Below are positions 52,815-61,171 of a stretch of DNA of 64,000 bases, piece by piece. The notes under the pieces are model-generated. The model was given only the letters and a program-made list of their open reading frames with translations, was not told where the DNA came from and ran no database searches. The stretch is from Acidobacteriota bacterium (GTDB lineage Bacteria > Acidobacteriota > Terriglobia > Terriglobales > Acidobacteriaceae), in NCBI GenBank assembly GCA_021780315.1, contig JAJXYY010000024.1, forward strand, positions 182,675 to 246,674, written 5' to 3'. Numbering within the stretch: the stretch's first letter is position 1; each line of letters opens with the position of its first letter. The position numbers and the translations under genes are program-made.

Positions 52815-54208
52815 CCGCGTTGATGAGCGTTTCTTCGCAGGCGCTCCAGGCGGACCAGACAGCATTGGATGTTACATCCAACAATGTCGCCAACCAGAAC
52901 ACGGTGGGGTACACGCGCGAATCAGTGACGTTTCAGTCCAGTGTCGCGGTGACGGTCGACGGCGTGGTTACGAGTGGGGTAAATACGGGACCGACCGCTG
53001 TTTCGCAGAGAGATCGAGTATTGGAGCAGCGAGTGCAGCAACAGACGCAGGCGCAGGCACAGAGTGGTGCGATCGAGTCTGCGCTTCAGCAGGTGCAGAG
53101 CGTCTTCGGGCTAAGTTCCACCTCAACATCTTCCAGCAGCACGACGCTCGGTACGGCTATGGATGGATTTTTCAGTGCTCTTTCGTTGCTGGCAAGCAAT
53201 CCAGGTAATTCGCCTACGCGTCAAGGGGTACTAGCGGCAGCTACTACGCTAACCTCGGCTTTCAATTCGACATCTAACCAGTTGGCTCAAATTTCGTCCG
53301 GACTTGATCAGCAGGTGGCAAGTGACGTCGGCCAGGTCAATATGCTCACAAAGTCAATTGCCAGTCTTAATGGACAGATTGCTACATTGAGCAGCCATAG
53401 GGATGCTGGTGTACTTGAAAATCAGCGGCAAGCAGCAATCGTACAACTCTCGCAATACATCGGGTTGGATCAGGTAAGTACGGAAGGCAATGGGATCAGT
53501 TTAGCTACTGGCAATGGAACTCTGTTGGTAGGAGGTTCTTCTTCCTACTCGTTGAGCACAACTCAGATAGCTGGCACGACGCACCTTATCGCGGGACCTG
53601 CCGAAGCGGATATCACGGCTAGTGTTACTGGAGGACAACTGGGCGGGACGATCTATGCACGCGATCACCAGCTGTCAGGGTTCACCAGCAAGCTGGATAC
53701 TCTAGCCAACGGCATCGCAAGTGAGATAAACGCTCAAACTGCTCTGGGTGTGGACGAGTCCGGCAGCACGGGACTGCCACTGTTCATTATCCCTTCGGGG
53801 GTTGCAGGAACGTCTGGAATAATCTCGGTTGCAATCAATGATCCGCTCAAAATTGCAGCGGCTGGAAGTGGACAGGGGATTACCGGAAGCACGAATGCGC
53901 AAGCATTGGCGATGCTTAGCACAGCAAACATTGTGGGTGGTACTACAGGGTCTGGATACTATTCCTCTTTGTTAGCAGAGATTGGCAGTGCGACCGCAGG
54001 CGCGACCACCGACAACTCGGCACAGCAGGCGTCTCTGACGCAGCTAACAACGCAGCGAGACGCTCTTTCTGGAGTCTCGTTGGACCAGGAAGCCGCAAAC
54101 CTTACGCAATATCAGCGGTCTTATCAGGCTGCGGCGAAGGTGTTTTCGGTCGTGGATTCCATAATGGCGTCTGCCCTGAATCTAGGAGTTACGACAAGCG
54201 TTGCATAG
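52802..54208 (+). CDS. flgK: Flagellar hook-associated protein 1, FlgK
   Basis: A 468-residue hook-filament junction protein. The N-terminal LMSVSSQALQADQTALDVTSNNVANQNTVGYTRESV segment, followed by RDRVLEQRVQQQTQAQ, is typical. The C-terminal helix SLDQEAANLTQYQRSYQAAAKVFSVVDSIMASAL matches the family. The middle is Ser/Thr/Ala-rich. Length is within the family range. ATG 52802 has AAAGGAGACGGGC just upstream. Confidence 0.95.
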   Translation: MGTLTALMSVSSQALQADQTALDVTSNNVANQNTVGYTRESVTFQSSVAVTVDGVVTSGVNTGPTAVSQRDRVLEQRVQQQTQAQAQSGAIESALQQVQSVFGLSSTSTSSSSTTLGTAMDGFFSALSLLASNPGNSPTRQGVLAAATTLTSAFNSTSNQLAQISSGLDQQVASDVGQVNMLTKSIASLNGQIATLSSHRDAGVLENQRQAAIVQLSQYIGLDQVSTEGNGISLATGNGTLLVGGSSSYSLSTTQIAGTTHLIAGPAEADITASVTGGQLGGTIYARDHQLSGFTSKLDTLANGIASEINAQTALGVDESGSTGLPLFIIPSGVAGTSGIISVAINDPLKIAAAGSGQGITGSTNAQALAMLSTANIVGGTTGSGYYSSLLAEIGSATAGATTDNSAQQASLTQLTTQRDALSGVSLDQEAANLTQYQRSYQAAAKVFSVVDSIMASALNLGVTTSVA

Positions 54209-54255
54209 CCTGTAGCGGGCTGAGCTTGACTCGTCCGTGCATCTGAGGAGAATAG

Positions 54256-55155
54256 GTGAGAGTCGATCCCAATTACTTGGCGAGTCTGGCGACATCGATT
54301 GACCAGTCATCCAGCAACGAAGTTGCATTAACCACGGAGTTGTCGAGTGGCTTGCGTGTGACGTTGTTACAAACTGATCCCGTGGCAGCTGCGCAGAGTT
54401 CTCTTTTAGGAAGTGCTATCGCACGAGATGACACCTACGTGCAGGGTGCGGCGGGAGTTCAGTCAATGCTACAGGTTACCGATTCAGCTTTAGCTGAAGT
54501 GGTTGCACAGATCACCAAAGCTGTTTCTTTGGCTGTTCAAGGGGGCAACGGCACCTTGAGCGGGGCAAACTCTGGTGGGATTGTTCAGCAGTTGAGCGAT
54601 CTTCGTAATCAGGTTTTATCGCTCGCGAATACGAGCTATCAAGGAAGCTACCTGTTCAGCGGCAGTCAGGGTGCGGTTAAGCCGTTTGCACTGGATACAA
54701 CGACCAGCCCGGTCACGGTGACTTACTCGGGCGACACGAGTGAGGGGGCCATCACAACGCCGAATGGACAAAGTATTCAGACAAGTCTGCCGGGAAGTGC
54801 AATCTTCGGGGATACGTCTTCTGGTATCTTTGCGGCGCTGAACAAACTGGTGTCTGATTACTCCGGCGCAACAGCGAGTGCCTATGCGAGTACCGATACG
54901 GCAGCATTGACGGCAGCATTGACGCAGGTCTCTACGCAACGCAGTGTTCTTGATAGCAGCTTGAGTCGGCTCCAGTCGACAAGCAGTTACTTCCAGACCG
55001 ACGCAAGCCAATTGACAGCGCAGCAGTCTACTCTGGTGGCCTCTGATCCTGCTTCAGTTGCCACTGCGCTGAAGTCTGCCGAGACGCAGCATCAGGCTTT
55101 GCTGAGTGTCATGACTGCACTGGGTAGTGTGAACCTCTTTAGCTATTTGAAGTAG
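54256..55155 (+). CDS. flgL: Flagellar hook-associated protein 3, FlgL
   Basis: A 299-residue junction protein. It has a flagellin-like start (LASLATSIDQSSSNEVALTTELSSGLRV), the NLR-type block SDLRNQVLSLANTSYQGSYLFSGSQG (about residues 115-140) that is diagnostic of FlgL, and a C-terminal coiled coil ending SVNLFSYLK. The start is GTG at 54256 with GAGGAG at 54244-54249. It is the last flagellar gene of the cluster, and no flagellin gene follows. Confidence 0.92.
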   Translation: MRVDPNYLASLATSIDQSSSNEVALTTELSSGLRVTLLQTDPVAAAQSSLLGSAIARDDTYVQGAAGVQSMLQVTDSALAEVVAQITKAVSLAVQGGNGTLSGANSGGIVQQLSDLRNQVLSLANTSYQGSYLFSGSQGAVKPFALDTTTSPVTVTYSGDTSEGAITTPNGQSIQTSLPGSAIFGDTSSGIFAALNKLVSDYSGATASAYASTDTAALTAALTQVSTQRSVLDSSLSRLQSTSSYFQTDASQLTAQQSTLVASDPASVATALKSAETQHQALLSVMTALGSVNLFSYLK

Positions 55156-55208
55156 ACTTGCGACCACCTAGACGTTCAGCAGGCATATACTCTGCTTGGG
55201 AGTGGCCG

Positions 55209-55439
55209 ATGATGGCAGGAATCCGATTCTTTTGGAACGCAACGCGCGGCAACCGACTCAGGCCTTGGCGAAGTGAGTATCTACGCTGGCGTCTGGAGAC
55301 CTTTACAGGGAAAAGTTCGAACAAGGTTACCGCAAAGGACTTCGTTGCACTCATTCTCGATGAGAAGAGGCAGATGGTTAGGTTCTTGCGTTGGCTTGCG
55401 GAGATGGATGAGTATTCGCAGGGCAGTATGGATCGTTAG
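55209..55439 (+). CDS. Small hypothetical protein after flgL
   Basis: A 76-residue, strongly basic protein (FFWNATRGNRLRPWRSEYLRWRLETFTGK) with an aromatic/arginine-rich first half. A short helical second half (FVALILDEKRQMVRFLRWLAEM) follows. It sits where csrA/fliW are often found, but it is not CsrA. Two adjacent ATGs (55209, 55212) are possible; the larger open frame from 55158 lacks a ribosome site. The function is unknown. Confidence 0.6.
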   Translation: MMAGIRFFWNATRGNRLRPWRSEYLRWRLETFTGKSSNKVTAKDFVALILDEKRQMVRFLRWLAEMDEYSQGSMDR

Positions 55440-55564
55440 TCTCGGACCGTTTGCATTGCGAACTGAACTTCAGCCGACTGGATGGATCCGTAGGCTGAAG
55501 GTATCTTCGTTCAAGTGGGTCTCATCTATTTTGATGTGCCTTAGCTAAAGTGTAGGGAGTTCTT

Positions 55565-56251
55565 ATGCAAGAGTGGAAGAAGTTGTTGGCCGAAGATGGC
55601 CATACGGTAAATGCCTACGTTGCCCGTCCCAAAGGGGATCCCGTCGGAGCTGTTGTTGTGGTCCAAGAGATATTTGGTGTAAACGGTCATATCCGAAGTG
55701 TTGCCGACCGGTTTGCAGCGGAGGGTCTGCTGGCTATTGCACCATCGTTATTTGATCGCATCGAATTGGGCGTTGAGCTTAGATATGAAGGCGATGATCT
55801 AAAGCAGGCTTATAGCCTGATGCAGAAGTTGACACCTCATACGGCTCTACTGGACATTGCCGCCGCCTTTTTCTGGGCAAAACAGCAGGGAAAAGATGTT
55901 GGCATCGTGGGTTTTTGTTACGGAGGATTGATGTCATGGCTGACCGCCACACGCGGCCAGGCTATGAAGCTGAAGCCGGCCTGCTGTGTCGGTTACTATC
56001 CCGGTGGAATTGGTAAATTTGCGGCGGAAGAACCTAGTTGTCCTGTTATGTTGCACTTCGGGCTCGAAGATACTCACATAGGGCTGGATCAGGTCGATGC
56101 GATACGAGCCGCGCATCCTGAAGTTGAGATCAATCTATACAAAGGTGCGGAGCACGGCTTCAACTGCGACGCCCGAGCGAGTTACAACGCGTCGGCTGCA
56201 TCTCTGGCCTGGGGCAGAACGGTTGCGTTTATTATGACCCATCTGGCCTAG
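55565..56251 (+). CDS. Dienelactone hydrolase family protein
   Basis: A 228-residue alpha/beta hydrolase of the dienelactone hydrolase family. The catalytic triad is C118 in GFCYGG, D169 in FGLEDTHI and H197 in GAEHGFNCD; QEIFGVNGHIRSVADRFA (about residues 34-51) supplies the conserved glutamate. These enzymes open lactones or related esters, and the actual substrate is unknown. It is cytoplasmic, with no signal peptide. A short spaced AGGGAG is just upstream. Confidence 0.92.
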   Translation: MQEWKKLLAEDGHTVNAYVARPKGDPVGAVVVVQEIFGVNGHIRSVADRFAAEGLLAIAPSLFDRIELGVELRYEGDDLKQAYSLMQKLTPHTALLDIAAAFFWAKQQGKDVGIVGFCYGGLMSWLTATRGQAMKLKPACCVGYYPGGIGKFAAEEPSCPVMLHFGLEDTHIGLDQVDAIRAAHPEVEINLYKGAEHGFNCDARASYNASAASLAWGRTVAFIMTHLA

Positions 56252-56306
56252 TGATGTTTTTTGGAGGAAATAGAGCCTCTGGAACCGCCTCGTTTCACTT
56301 GGCTTA

Positions 56307-56335
56307 TTGCCGCCTTATCCAAGCGGTGCTATCCT
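56307..56335 (+). promoter_or_regulatory. Candidate sigma-70 promoter of rpsO
   Basis: TTGCCG at 56307-56312 and TATCCT at 56330-56335 are separated by 17 bp, about 50 bp before the rpsO start. Each hexamer has two mismatches to consensus. Confidence 0.5.
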
Positions 56336-56384
56336 TATGCAGACACTATGAGAGTGGACTAGAAGATTAGGAGTAGAAATAGCT

Positions 56385-56651
56385 GTGTTGGCATCCGCAA
56401 AAAAGACAGACATCATCGAGAAGTTCCGTACGCATGACTCCGATACCGGGAGCCCCGAGGTCCAGATCGCCATACTGAGCGAACGAATTGGCGAATTGAC
56501 GGAACATTTTAAGACCCACAAAAAAGATCACGGTTCGCGACGTGGTTTGTTGATGCTAGTGAGTAAGCGTCGTCGTCTGCTCGACTACTTGAAAAAGTGC
56601 GATGCAGATCGCTACCGCGATGTCATTGGCAAGCTGGGAATCCGCAAGTAA
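56385..56651 (+). CDS. rpsO: 30S ribosomal protein S15
   Basis: An 88-residue primary 16S rRNA-binding protein. The sequence [35 protein letters not shown] start, then [34 protein letters not shown], is the standard S15 pattern. The start is GTG at 56385, with TAGGAG at 56368-56373. It precedes pnp, as in many bacteria, but a terminator lies between them. Confidence 0.98.
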   Translation: MLASAKKTDIIEKFRTHDSDTGSPEVQIAILSERIGELTEHFKTHKKDHGSRRGLLMLVSKRRRLLDYLKKCDADRYRDVIGKLGIRK

Positions 56652-56982
56652 GAACGTTATCCCGGAGACACCATCCAGATCATGAGTTCATGTATAGCCA
56701 GCTTTGTTATGGCTGCAGCTTTTACCCAAGGTCAGGTGTGATCTTGAATCAGCCATACATGATTAGGGACAGTGGAGTTTTGCAGGGCGGTCGTTCTGTA
56801 CAGGTTATTTTCACCGGTCAATATAACAGTGCAGCTCTGCCGACGGGCACATAGCCCGAATCAGAGCTGTATTTTTTTATGGGCGCCAATGCAACCTTCT
56901 TGCCAAGATGCAAGAGCTTTCTGGCGTTGTGATGACTGAATTACGGGCTTAAAGAAGAGAAGACGGAAGAAGAGGATAGACG
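56652..56982 (+). other. rpsO-pnp intergenic region
   Basis: 331 bp. It holds the rpsO terminator at 56832-56878, followed by about 100 bp of pnp leader with a purine-rich AAGAAGAGAAGACGGAAGAAGAGGA stretch before the pnp start, in which the ribosome site lies. I saw no clear RNase III-type long hairpin. Confidence 0.6.
56832..56878 (+). terminator. Intrinsic terminator of rpsO (branched)
   Basis: CAGCTCTG (56832-56839) pairs with CAGAGCTG (56862-56869). Within the loop CGGGC (56844-56848) pairs with GCCCG (56854-56858). A TATTTTTTT run follows at once. Confidence 0.85.
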
Positions 56983-59388
56983 ATGAAACAAGATGTGATT
57001 GTTGAACTTACCGGTGGTAAGCAGATTAAGTTCGAGACTGGGCGGATGGCTAAACAGGCCTCTGGTGCAGCACTAACCTCAAGTGGTGATAACGTGATCC
57101 TCGCAACTGCGGTCGCATCACCAGATCCGAAAGAAGGTATCGACTTTTTTCCGCTTACTGTTGAATACCGCGAGTTTACCTATGCTGGAGGTCGCATCCC
57201 CGGTGGATTTATCAAGCGTGAAGGCCGCCCAAGCGAAAAAGAGATTTTGACTAGCCGTCAGATTGATCGGCCCATTCGTCCGCTGTTTCCGGAGACTTTT
57301 CGCAATGAAACGCAGGTGGTTGCGTTTGTGTACTCAGCGGACAAGGAAAACGATCCCGATGTACTCGGAATCAATGGTGCCAGCTGTGCTCTAGCGTTGA
57401 GTGATATTCCTTTCCATGGACCTGTGGGTGCAGTTCGTATTGGCATTGTGGATGATCAGTTCATTGTGAATCCTACTTACGCTGAGCGTTCGAAGAGCAA
57501 ACTGAACATCATGGTTGTCGGCACCAAAGACGGTATTGTGATGATCGAGTCCGGCGCGAAGGAGATTGAAGAAAGCCGAGTAGTAGATGCAATCGAATTT
57601 GCGCACGAAGAGATCAAGAAGATCTGTGTAGCTATTGATGATCTGGCACAACGTGCAGGCAAGACCAAGCGTGAGGTAACCTCAGCTGAATTAGATCATC
57701 CCTACCTGTCCGAATTGACTGCCAAGGTTGGCGATCGTTTGAAGGATGCGCTTGACACGAAGAAGCATCCTAAGTTCGAAAGCTATGCCTTGGTTAAGAC
57801 AATTAAGGATGAACTGAAGAAGGAGTTGCCAGAGGGCGATGCTGTAGCAGCAAAGAAGTTTGGCAAATACTATGAACTACTACGCGAGAATATCTTCCGC
57901 GAGCAGGTACTTAAGGAACGTATTCGGCCGGATCACCGAGCCTTTGACGAGATTCGTCAGGTGACAGTGGAGGTGGGGGTACTTCCACGTGTGCATGGAT
58001 CTGCCTTGTTTACACGTGGGGAAACGCAGGCCCTGGTTTCGGCGACTCTGGGTACTACGGATGATGCTCAGCGGTTGGAGAGCTACGAAGGGGAGCAGAA
58101 GCGTCGATTCATGCTGCACTACAACTTCCCACCGTTCTCTGTAGGTGAAGTTGGCCGTATGACAGGTGTGGGACGGCGTGAGATTGGCCACGGCGCCTTA
58201 GCATCGCGCGCTATCGAAGCGGTACTTCCTGGTGAAGATGAGTCGCCTTATACGCTGCGGGTAGTCTCGGACATTCTGGAGTCGAATGGTTCCTCTTCGA
58301 TGGCTACGGTTTGCGGCGCTTCGCTGGCGTTGATGCAGGCTGGAATACCGCTGAAGGGTGCGGTTGCCGGCGTGGCGATGGGATTGGTCAAGGATGGCGA
58401 TACGTATGCGATCCTCTCGGACATCGCCGGTGCCGAGGACCACTATGGCGATATGGACTTCAAGGTTGCCGGCACGCGCAGCGGTATCACCGCCTTGCAG
58501 ATGGATATCAAGATCATGGGCATCACGCCGCAGATCATGCGGGAAGCACTGGAGCAGGCGCGCAAGGGTCGGCTTTGGTTGCTAGATGTGATGGACGCTA
58601 CGATCTCGGGAGCCAACGAGCAGAAGTCGCAGTTCGCACCGCGCATCCATACGATCCAGATTCCTACCGACAAGATCCGTGACCTGATCGGACCTGGCGG
58701 CAAGGTGATCCGTGGGATCATTGATGCGACGGGCGTGAAGATCGACGTAGATGACACTGGTCGTGTGAACGTGGCCTCGAGCGATGCCGATGGTTTGGCG
58801 CGTGCCATTCAGATGATCAGCGATCTCACTGCAGTACCTGAGATTGGAAAGATCTATCTGGGCAAGGTGGTTCGCCTAGCAGAGTTTGGTGCGTTCGTAG
58901 AGATATTCCCGGGCACAGATGGGTTGCTGCATGTATCCGAGATTGCGGAGCATCGTGTGAAGGAAGTGAAGGACGAGTTGCGCGAAGGCGACCAGATCCT
59001 GGTGAAGGTGCTTTCGATCGAAGGCACCCGCATCAAACTTTCGCGCAAGGCAGTTCTGCGTGAGCAGCGAGCGAAGCTTGGATTGCCGGAGCCGGGTGCA
59101 CCTGGTAGTGAAGGGGAGGCGTCAGTCTCTGCTCCTGTTGCCCGTGTGTCTGCGGATGCTGATAGCGATCCTCTGGAGGATGAGGAGTTCGATGAGGATG
59201 GTGATGAGTCGGTAGACGAGCCAAACTTTAATCGGGCGGATGGGGTTGCGCCTGCTCCGGGAGTGTCTGCGGGTCGTGGTCCTGCTGGCGGTGGCGGTCA
59301 ACGCCGTCCCGGTGGTGGTGGTCGTCGCCGACGCGGCGGCCGCCGTCCGGGTTCCGGCGCTGCTCCTCAGGGTGGCGGCAACCAGTAG
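56983..59388 (+). CDS. pnp: Polyribonucleotide nucleotidyltransferase
   Basis: An 801-residue phosphorolytic exoribonuclease. The first RNase PH domain has TAVASPDPKEGIDFFPLTVEYREF and RQIDRPIRPLFP. A helical linker and a second RNase PH domain (RRFMLHYNFPPFSVGEVG, VSDILESNGSSSMATVCG) follow, with the catalytic D in DHYGDMDFKVAGT. Then come KH (RDLIGPGGKVIRGIID) and S1 (YLGKVVRLAEFGAFVEIFPGTDGLLHVSE) domains. An extra 100-residue tail is acidic, then Gly/Arg-rich. It forms a trimer and may join a degradosome. Confidence 0.98.
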   Translation: MKQDVIVELTGGKQIKFETGRMAKQASGAALTSSGDNVILATAVASPDPKEGIDFFPLTVEYREFTYAGGRIPGGFIKREGRPSEKEILTSRQIDRPIRPLFPETFRNETQVVAFVYSADKENDPDVLGINGASCALALSDIPFHGPVGAVRIGIVDDQFIVNPTYAERSKSKLNIMVVGTKDGIVMIESGAKEIEESRVVDAIEFAHEEIKKICVAIDDLAQRAGKTKREVTSAELDHPYLSELTAKVGDRLKDALDTKKHPKFESYALVKTIKDELKKELPEGDAVAAKKFGKYYELLRENIFREQVLKERIRPDHRAFDEIRQVTVEVGVLPRVHGSALFTRGETQALVSATLGTTDDAQRLESYEGEQKRRFMLHYNFPPFSVGEVGRMTGVGRREIGHGALASRAIEAVLPGEDESPYTLRVVSDILESNGSSSMATVCGASLALMQAGIPLKGAVAGVAMGLVKDGDTYAILSDIAGAEDHYGDMDFKVAGTRSGITALQMDIKIMGITPQIMREALEQARKGRLWLLDVMDATISGANEQKSQFAPRIHTIQIPTDKIRDLIGPGGKVIRGIIDATGVKIDVDDTGRVNVASSDADGLARAIQMISDLTAVPEIGKIYLGKVVRLAEFGAFVEIFPGTDGLLHVSEIAEHRVKEVKDELREGDQILVKVLSIEGTRIKLSRKAVLREQRAKLGLPEPGAPGSEGEASVSAPVARVSADADSDPLEDEEFDEDGDESVDEPNFNRADGVAPAPGVSAGRGPAGGGGQRRPGGGGRRRRGGRRPGSGAAPQGGGNQ

Positions 59389-59407
59389 CTGGATGTGGTT
59401 TGTGAGT

Positions 59408-59437
59408 GAGAAGGCCGCGCTGATGCGCGGCCTTCTC
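59408..59437 (+). terminator. Terminator hairpin of pnp
   Basis: A perfect 13-bp stem (59408-59420 with 59425-59437) and TGAT loop lie 19 bp after the pnp stop, followed by CTTTGG. Strong structure, weak T run. Confidence 0.85.
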
Positions 59438-59465
59438 CTTTGGGGTGGTGGAGCAGGTGGTGTTT

Positions 59466-60326
59466 ATGGGACGCTGGCGAGTTTGGGTTGGGTTTGCGGT
59501 GTTGTGCGGGCTGGCGTCGAGCGAGTGGATCTATGCTCCGGTGTCTTTGTTTGATCGAGGATGCTTGTTGGTCGGTAGTGGTTTGATTGGTTTGTTGTGG
59601 AGTTCGGGGCGGCGGGGGTGGGGATGGTCGGTACTGTTATTGGGAGTGTTGGGGGTGGGTTTGGTCGGGGGATCGTGGCTGGTACTGGACTGGGCGGGGG
59701 GGTATCTGTCCGGGGGGACGGTGACGGTTGGTATGGCGCTGGTGCCGCTGGCGGTCGGGTTGGTGGAGGCGCAGCGAGATGGCGGTGGCGGAGTGGGGGC
59801 TGGGCTGGTTCCGGGGTTGATGGGGGTGGTAGGGTTGCTGTTGGTGGTATCGGTGGAGGTGCCGGGGTCGTGGGAGGGATGGTTGGCGATGGCGGGGTTA
59901 GTGGCGGGGGTGGTGTTGGTGGCGGTGCTGGGGGTTCGTATCCATGGGGCGCTGCAGGGGGTTGCCGTGCCACAGGCTATGGCGGTAGTGCTGCTGCCTT
60001 CGGGGTTACTGTTCTGGGTGGTTGCGAAGGTGGCTGGAGGTGGGGAGCGGGCTGGCGGGTGGTGGTCGGTGGCGGTGTTGGTTCCCTGGCTGGTGCGGTT
60101 GGCGGAGTGGCCGCTGCTGCTGTGGTTGTTGCGGGAGGTCCGCCCGGTGCGATTGGCAGGGCGGTACCTGGTGGTGCCGCTGCTGATGTTAGTGGAGGGG
60201 TATGTTCTGGTCCGTCCGGGGTTGACAGTTCGGAGTGGCGTGGGTCTGGGGTTGTTGGCGGTGGGGAGTGGATGGCTGTTGCTGCTGCCAAAGGCTGAGG
60301 CGGAAGCTGGGTTGTCACTCCGGTGA
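59466..60326 (+). CDS. Polytopic membrane protein, unknown
   Basis: A 286-residue very hydrophobic protein with about eight to nine membrane segments. The codons are extremely G-ending (GTG, CTG, GGG), in line with the strand bias here. GCAGGTGG ends six bases before the ATG at 59466; an upstream GTG at 59445 is in frame. I see no transporter signature. Opposite-strand frames over it are long only because stops are rare in such G-rich DNA. Confidence 0.65.
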   Translation: MGRWRVWVGFAVLCGLASSEWIYAPVSLFDRGCLLVGSGLIGLLWSSGRRGWGWSVLLLGVLGVGLVGGSWLVLDWAGGYLSGGTVTVGMALVPLAVGLVEAQRDGGGGVGAGLVPGLMGVVGLLLVVSVEVPGSWEGWLAMAGLVAGVVLVAVLGVRIHGALQGVAVPQAMAVVLLPSGLLFWVVAKVAGGGERAGGWWSVAVLVPWLVRLAEWPLLLWLLREVRPVRLAGRYLVVPLLMLVEGYVLVRPGLTVRSGVGLGLLAVGSGWLLLLPKAEAEAGLSLR

Positions 60327-60366
60327 GTCCTTCCACGATGGTGAGTGGGACGGTACACTTTCGGGT

Positions 60367-60777
60367 ATGGCGGCTTCAATGTACATCGTGGTTCAAGGCG
60401 AGGACCCGGGGTTTGATACGTATGTGAATGGGCGATCGCTGGCGCGGCATGAGGATGCCCTGGAGCGGCTGGCGCTGCGGTTGGGGGTGCGTCCGTTGAT
60501 TGAGTTCTTCTCGGCGGATGAGAACTCGATGTCGTTGCTGATTGAAGAAGGGGCGGGGAACCAGGAGTTGATTCGGCGACTGCCCCCGCCGCAGTGGTAC
60601 GCCCCAGAGGATGGGTTGGTGACGGTGCGGGCGCTGCTGGAGGCGCTGCGGGAGGAGCCGCAGATACTTGGTACGGAAGGTGGCCAGGTGCTGTCGGAGT
60701 TGCGGGAGTATCTGATGGTGCTGGAGAAGACTGAGGCGCGGGGGATGCGGTGGCATCTGGCGGTTAGCTGGCGGTAG
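60367..60777 (+). CDS. Hypothetical protein
   Basis: A 136-residue soluble acidic protein: YIVVQGEDPGFDTYVNGRSLARHEDALERLALRLG, then PLIEFFSADENSMSLLIEEG, and LRALLEALREEP-like helices. The pattern, with WYAPEDGLVTVRALLEAL, is seen in uncharacterised bacterial proteins. A second start at 60379 is possible. It follows the membrane protein gene by 40 bp. Directly after its stop lies the C-tract/AAGTCTT element B. Confidence 0.7.
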   Translation: MAASMYIVVQGEDPGFDTYVNGRSLARHEDALERLALRLGVRPLIEFFSADENSMSLLIEEGAGNQELIRRLPPPQWYAPEDGLVTVRALLEALREEPQILGTEGGQVLSELREYLMVLEKTEARGMRWHLAVSWR

Positions 60778-60784
60778 TTTCGGT

Positions 60785-60921
60785 ATCCCCCCACTCCCCC
60801 CTGATATTGCGCAAAGTCTTCGATTGAGGGGACTTAGGGGTGGACTTGTGTTTGCGCTAACGGTAAAGTCTTGCAAATAAACGGCTTATCTGTAAAGTAT
60901 TCGAAAAAAACGGCTTAGAGA
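60785..60921 (+). repeat. 3'-end element B: C-tract plus AAGTCTT units
   Basis: A C-rich tract (60787-60801) begins ten bases after the stop. It is followed by TGATATTGCGCAAAGTCTTC, a GGTGGACTTGTG block and two 29-nt units (60864-60892 and 60893-60921) beginning TAAAGTCTTGC and TAAAGTATTCG and containing AAACGGCTTA. The block order and spacing match the element after recR at 34143-34300. Confidence 0.7.
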
Positions 60922-61171
60922 GTACCTGAGTCATCGGTTGTTTTTGAAATCACTAGTTAAAGTCTATGGGATTGGGGGTAACTGGTTGTTCATGGCTATG
61001 TGTTTTTGAATGAGTAGGTTAGGTGGGTTTGGGGCTTGACAGCTTCGGGCTGGGGTTTTGGGTGGGTTGACCGTGGGATAGCGGTTCGCTTTGCGAATGC
61101 CCACCTTCGCGACGATAGTGCTGTCGCGAAGATGGGGCACCCGGGCGATTGGAGCTGGGTGTTGGTGGTGG
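60922..61171. other. Intergenic region downstream of element B
   Basis: About 250 bp without a gene. It is T/G-rich up to 61070, then carries the paired hairpins at 61072-61141. No promoter or gene was seen. Confidence 0.5.
61072..61141. repeat. REP-like double hairpin
   Basis: TTCGC-TTT-GCGAA (61085-61097) is followed by CTTCGCGAC (61105-61113), which pairs perfectly with GTCGCGAAG (61123-61131). The stretch is framed by GGGATAGCGG and GATGGGGCACCC. It looks like a dispersed intergenic family of acidobacteria; only this copy is in the window. Confidence 0.55.

Noticed and set aside
55158..55439. csrA gene after flgL
   Set aside because: The translated protein lacks the CsrA sequence pattern; recorded as an unknown basic protein.
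59531..60379. Long minus-strand frame opposite the membrane protein
   Set aside because: Pro/Thr/Asn-rich low-complexity translation. Stops are rare on the C-rich strand, and the + frame has the expected hydrophobic helices.
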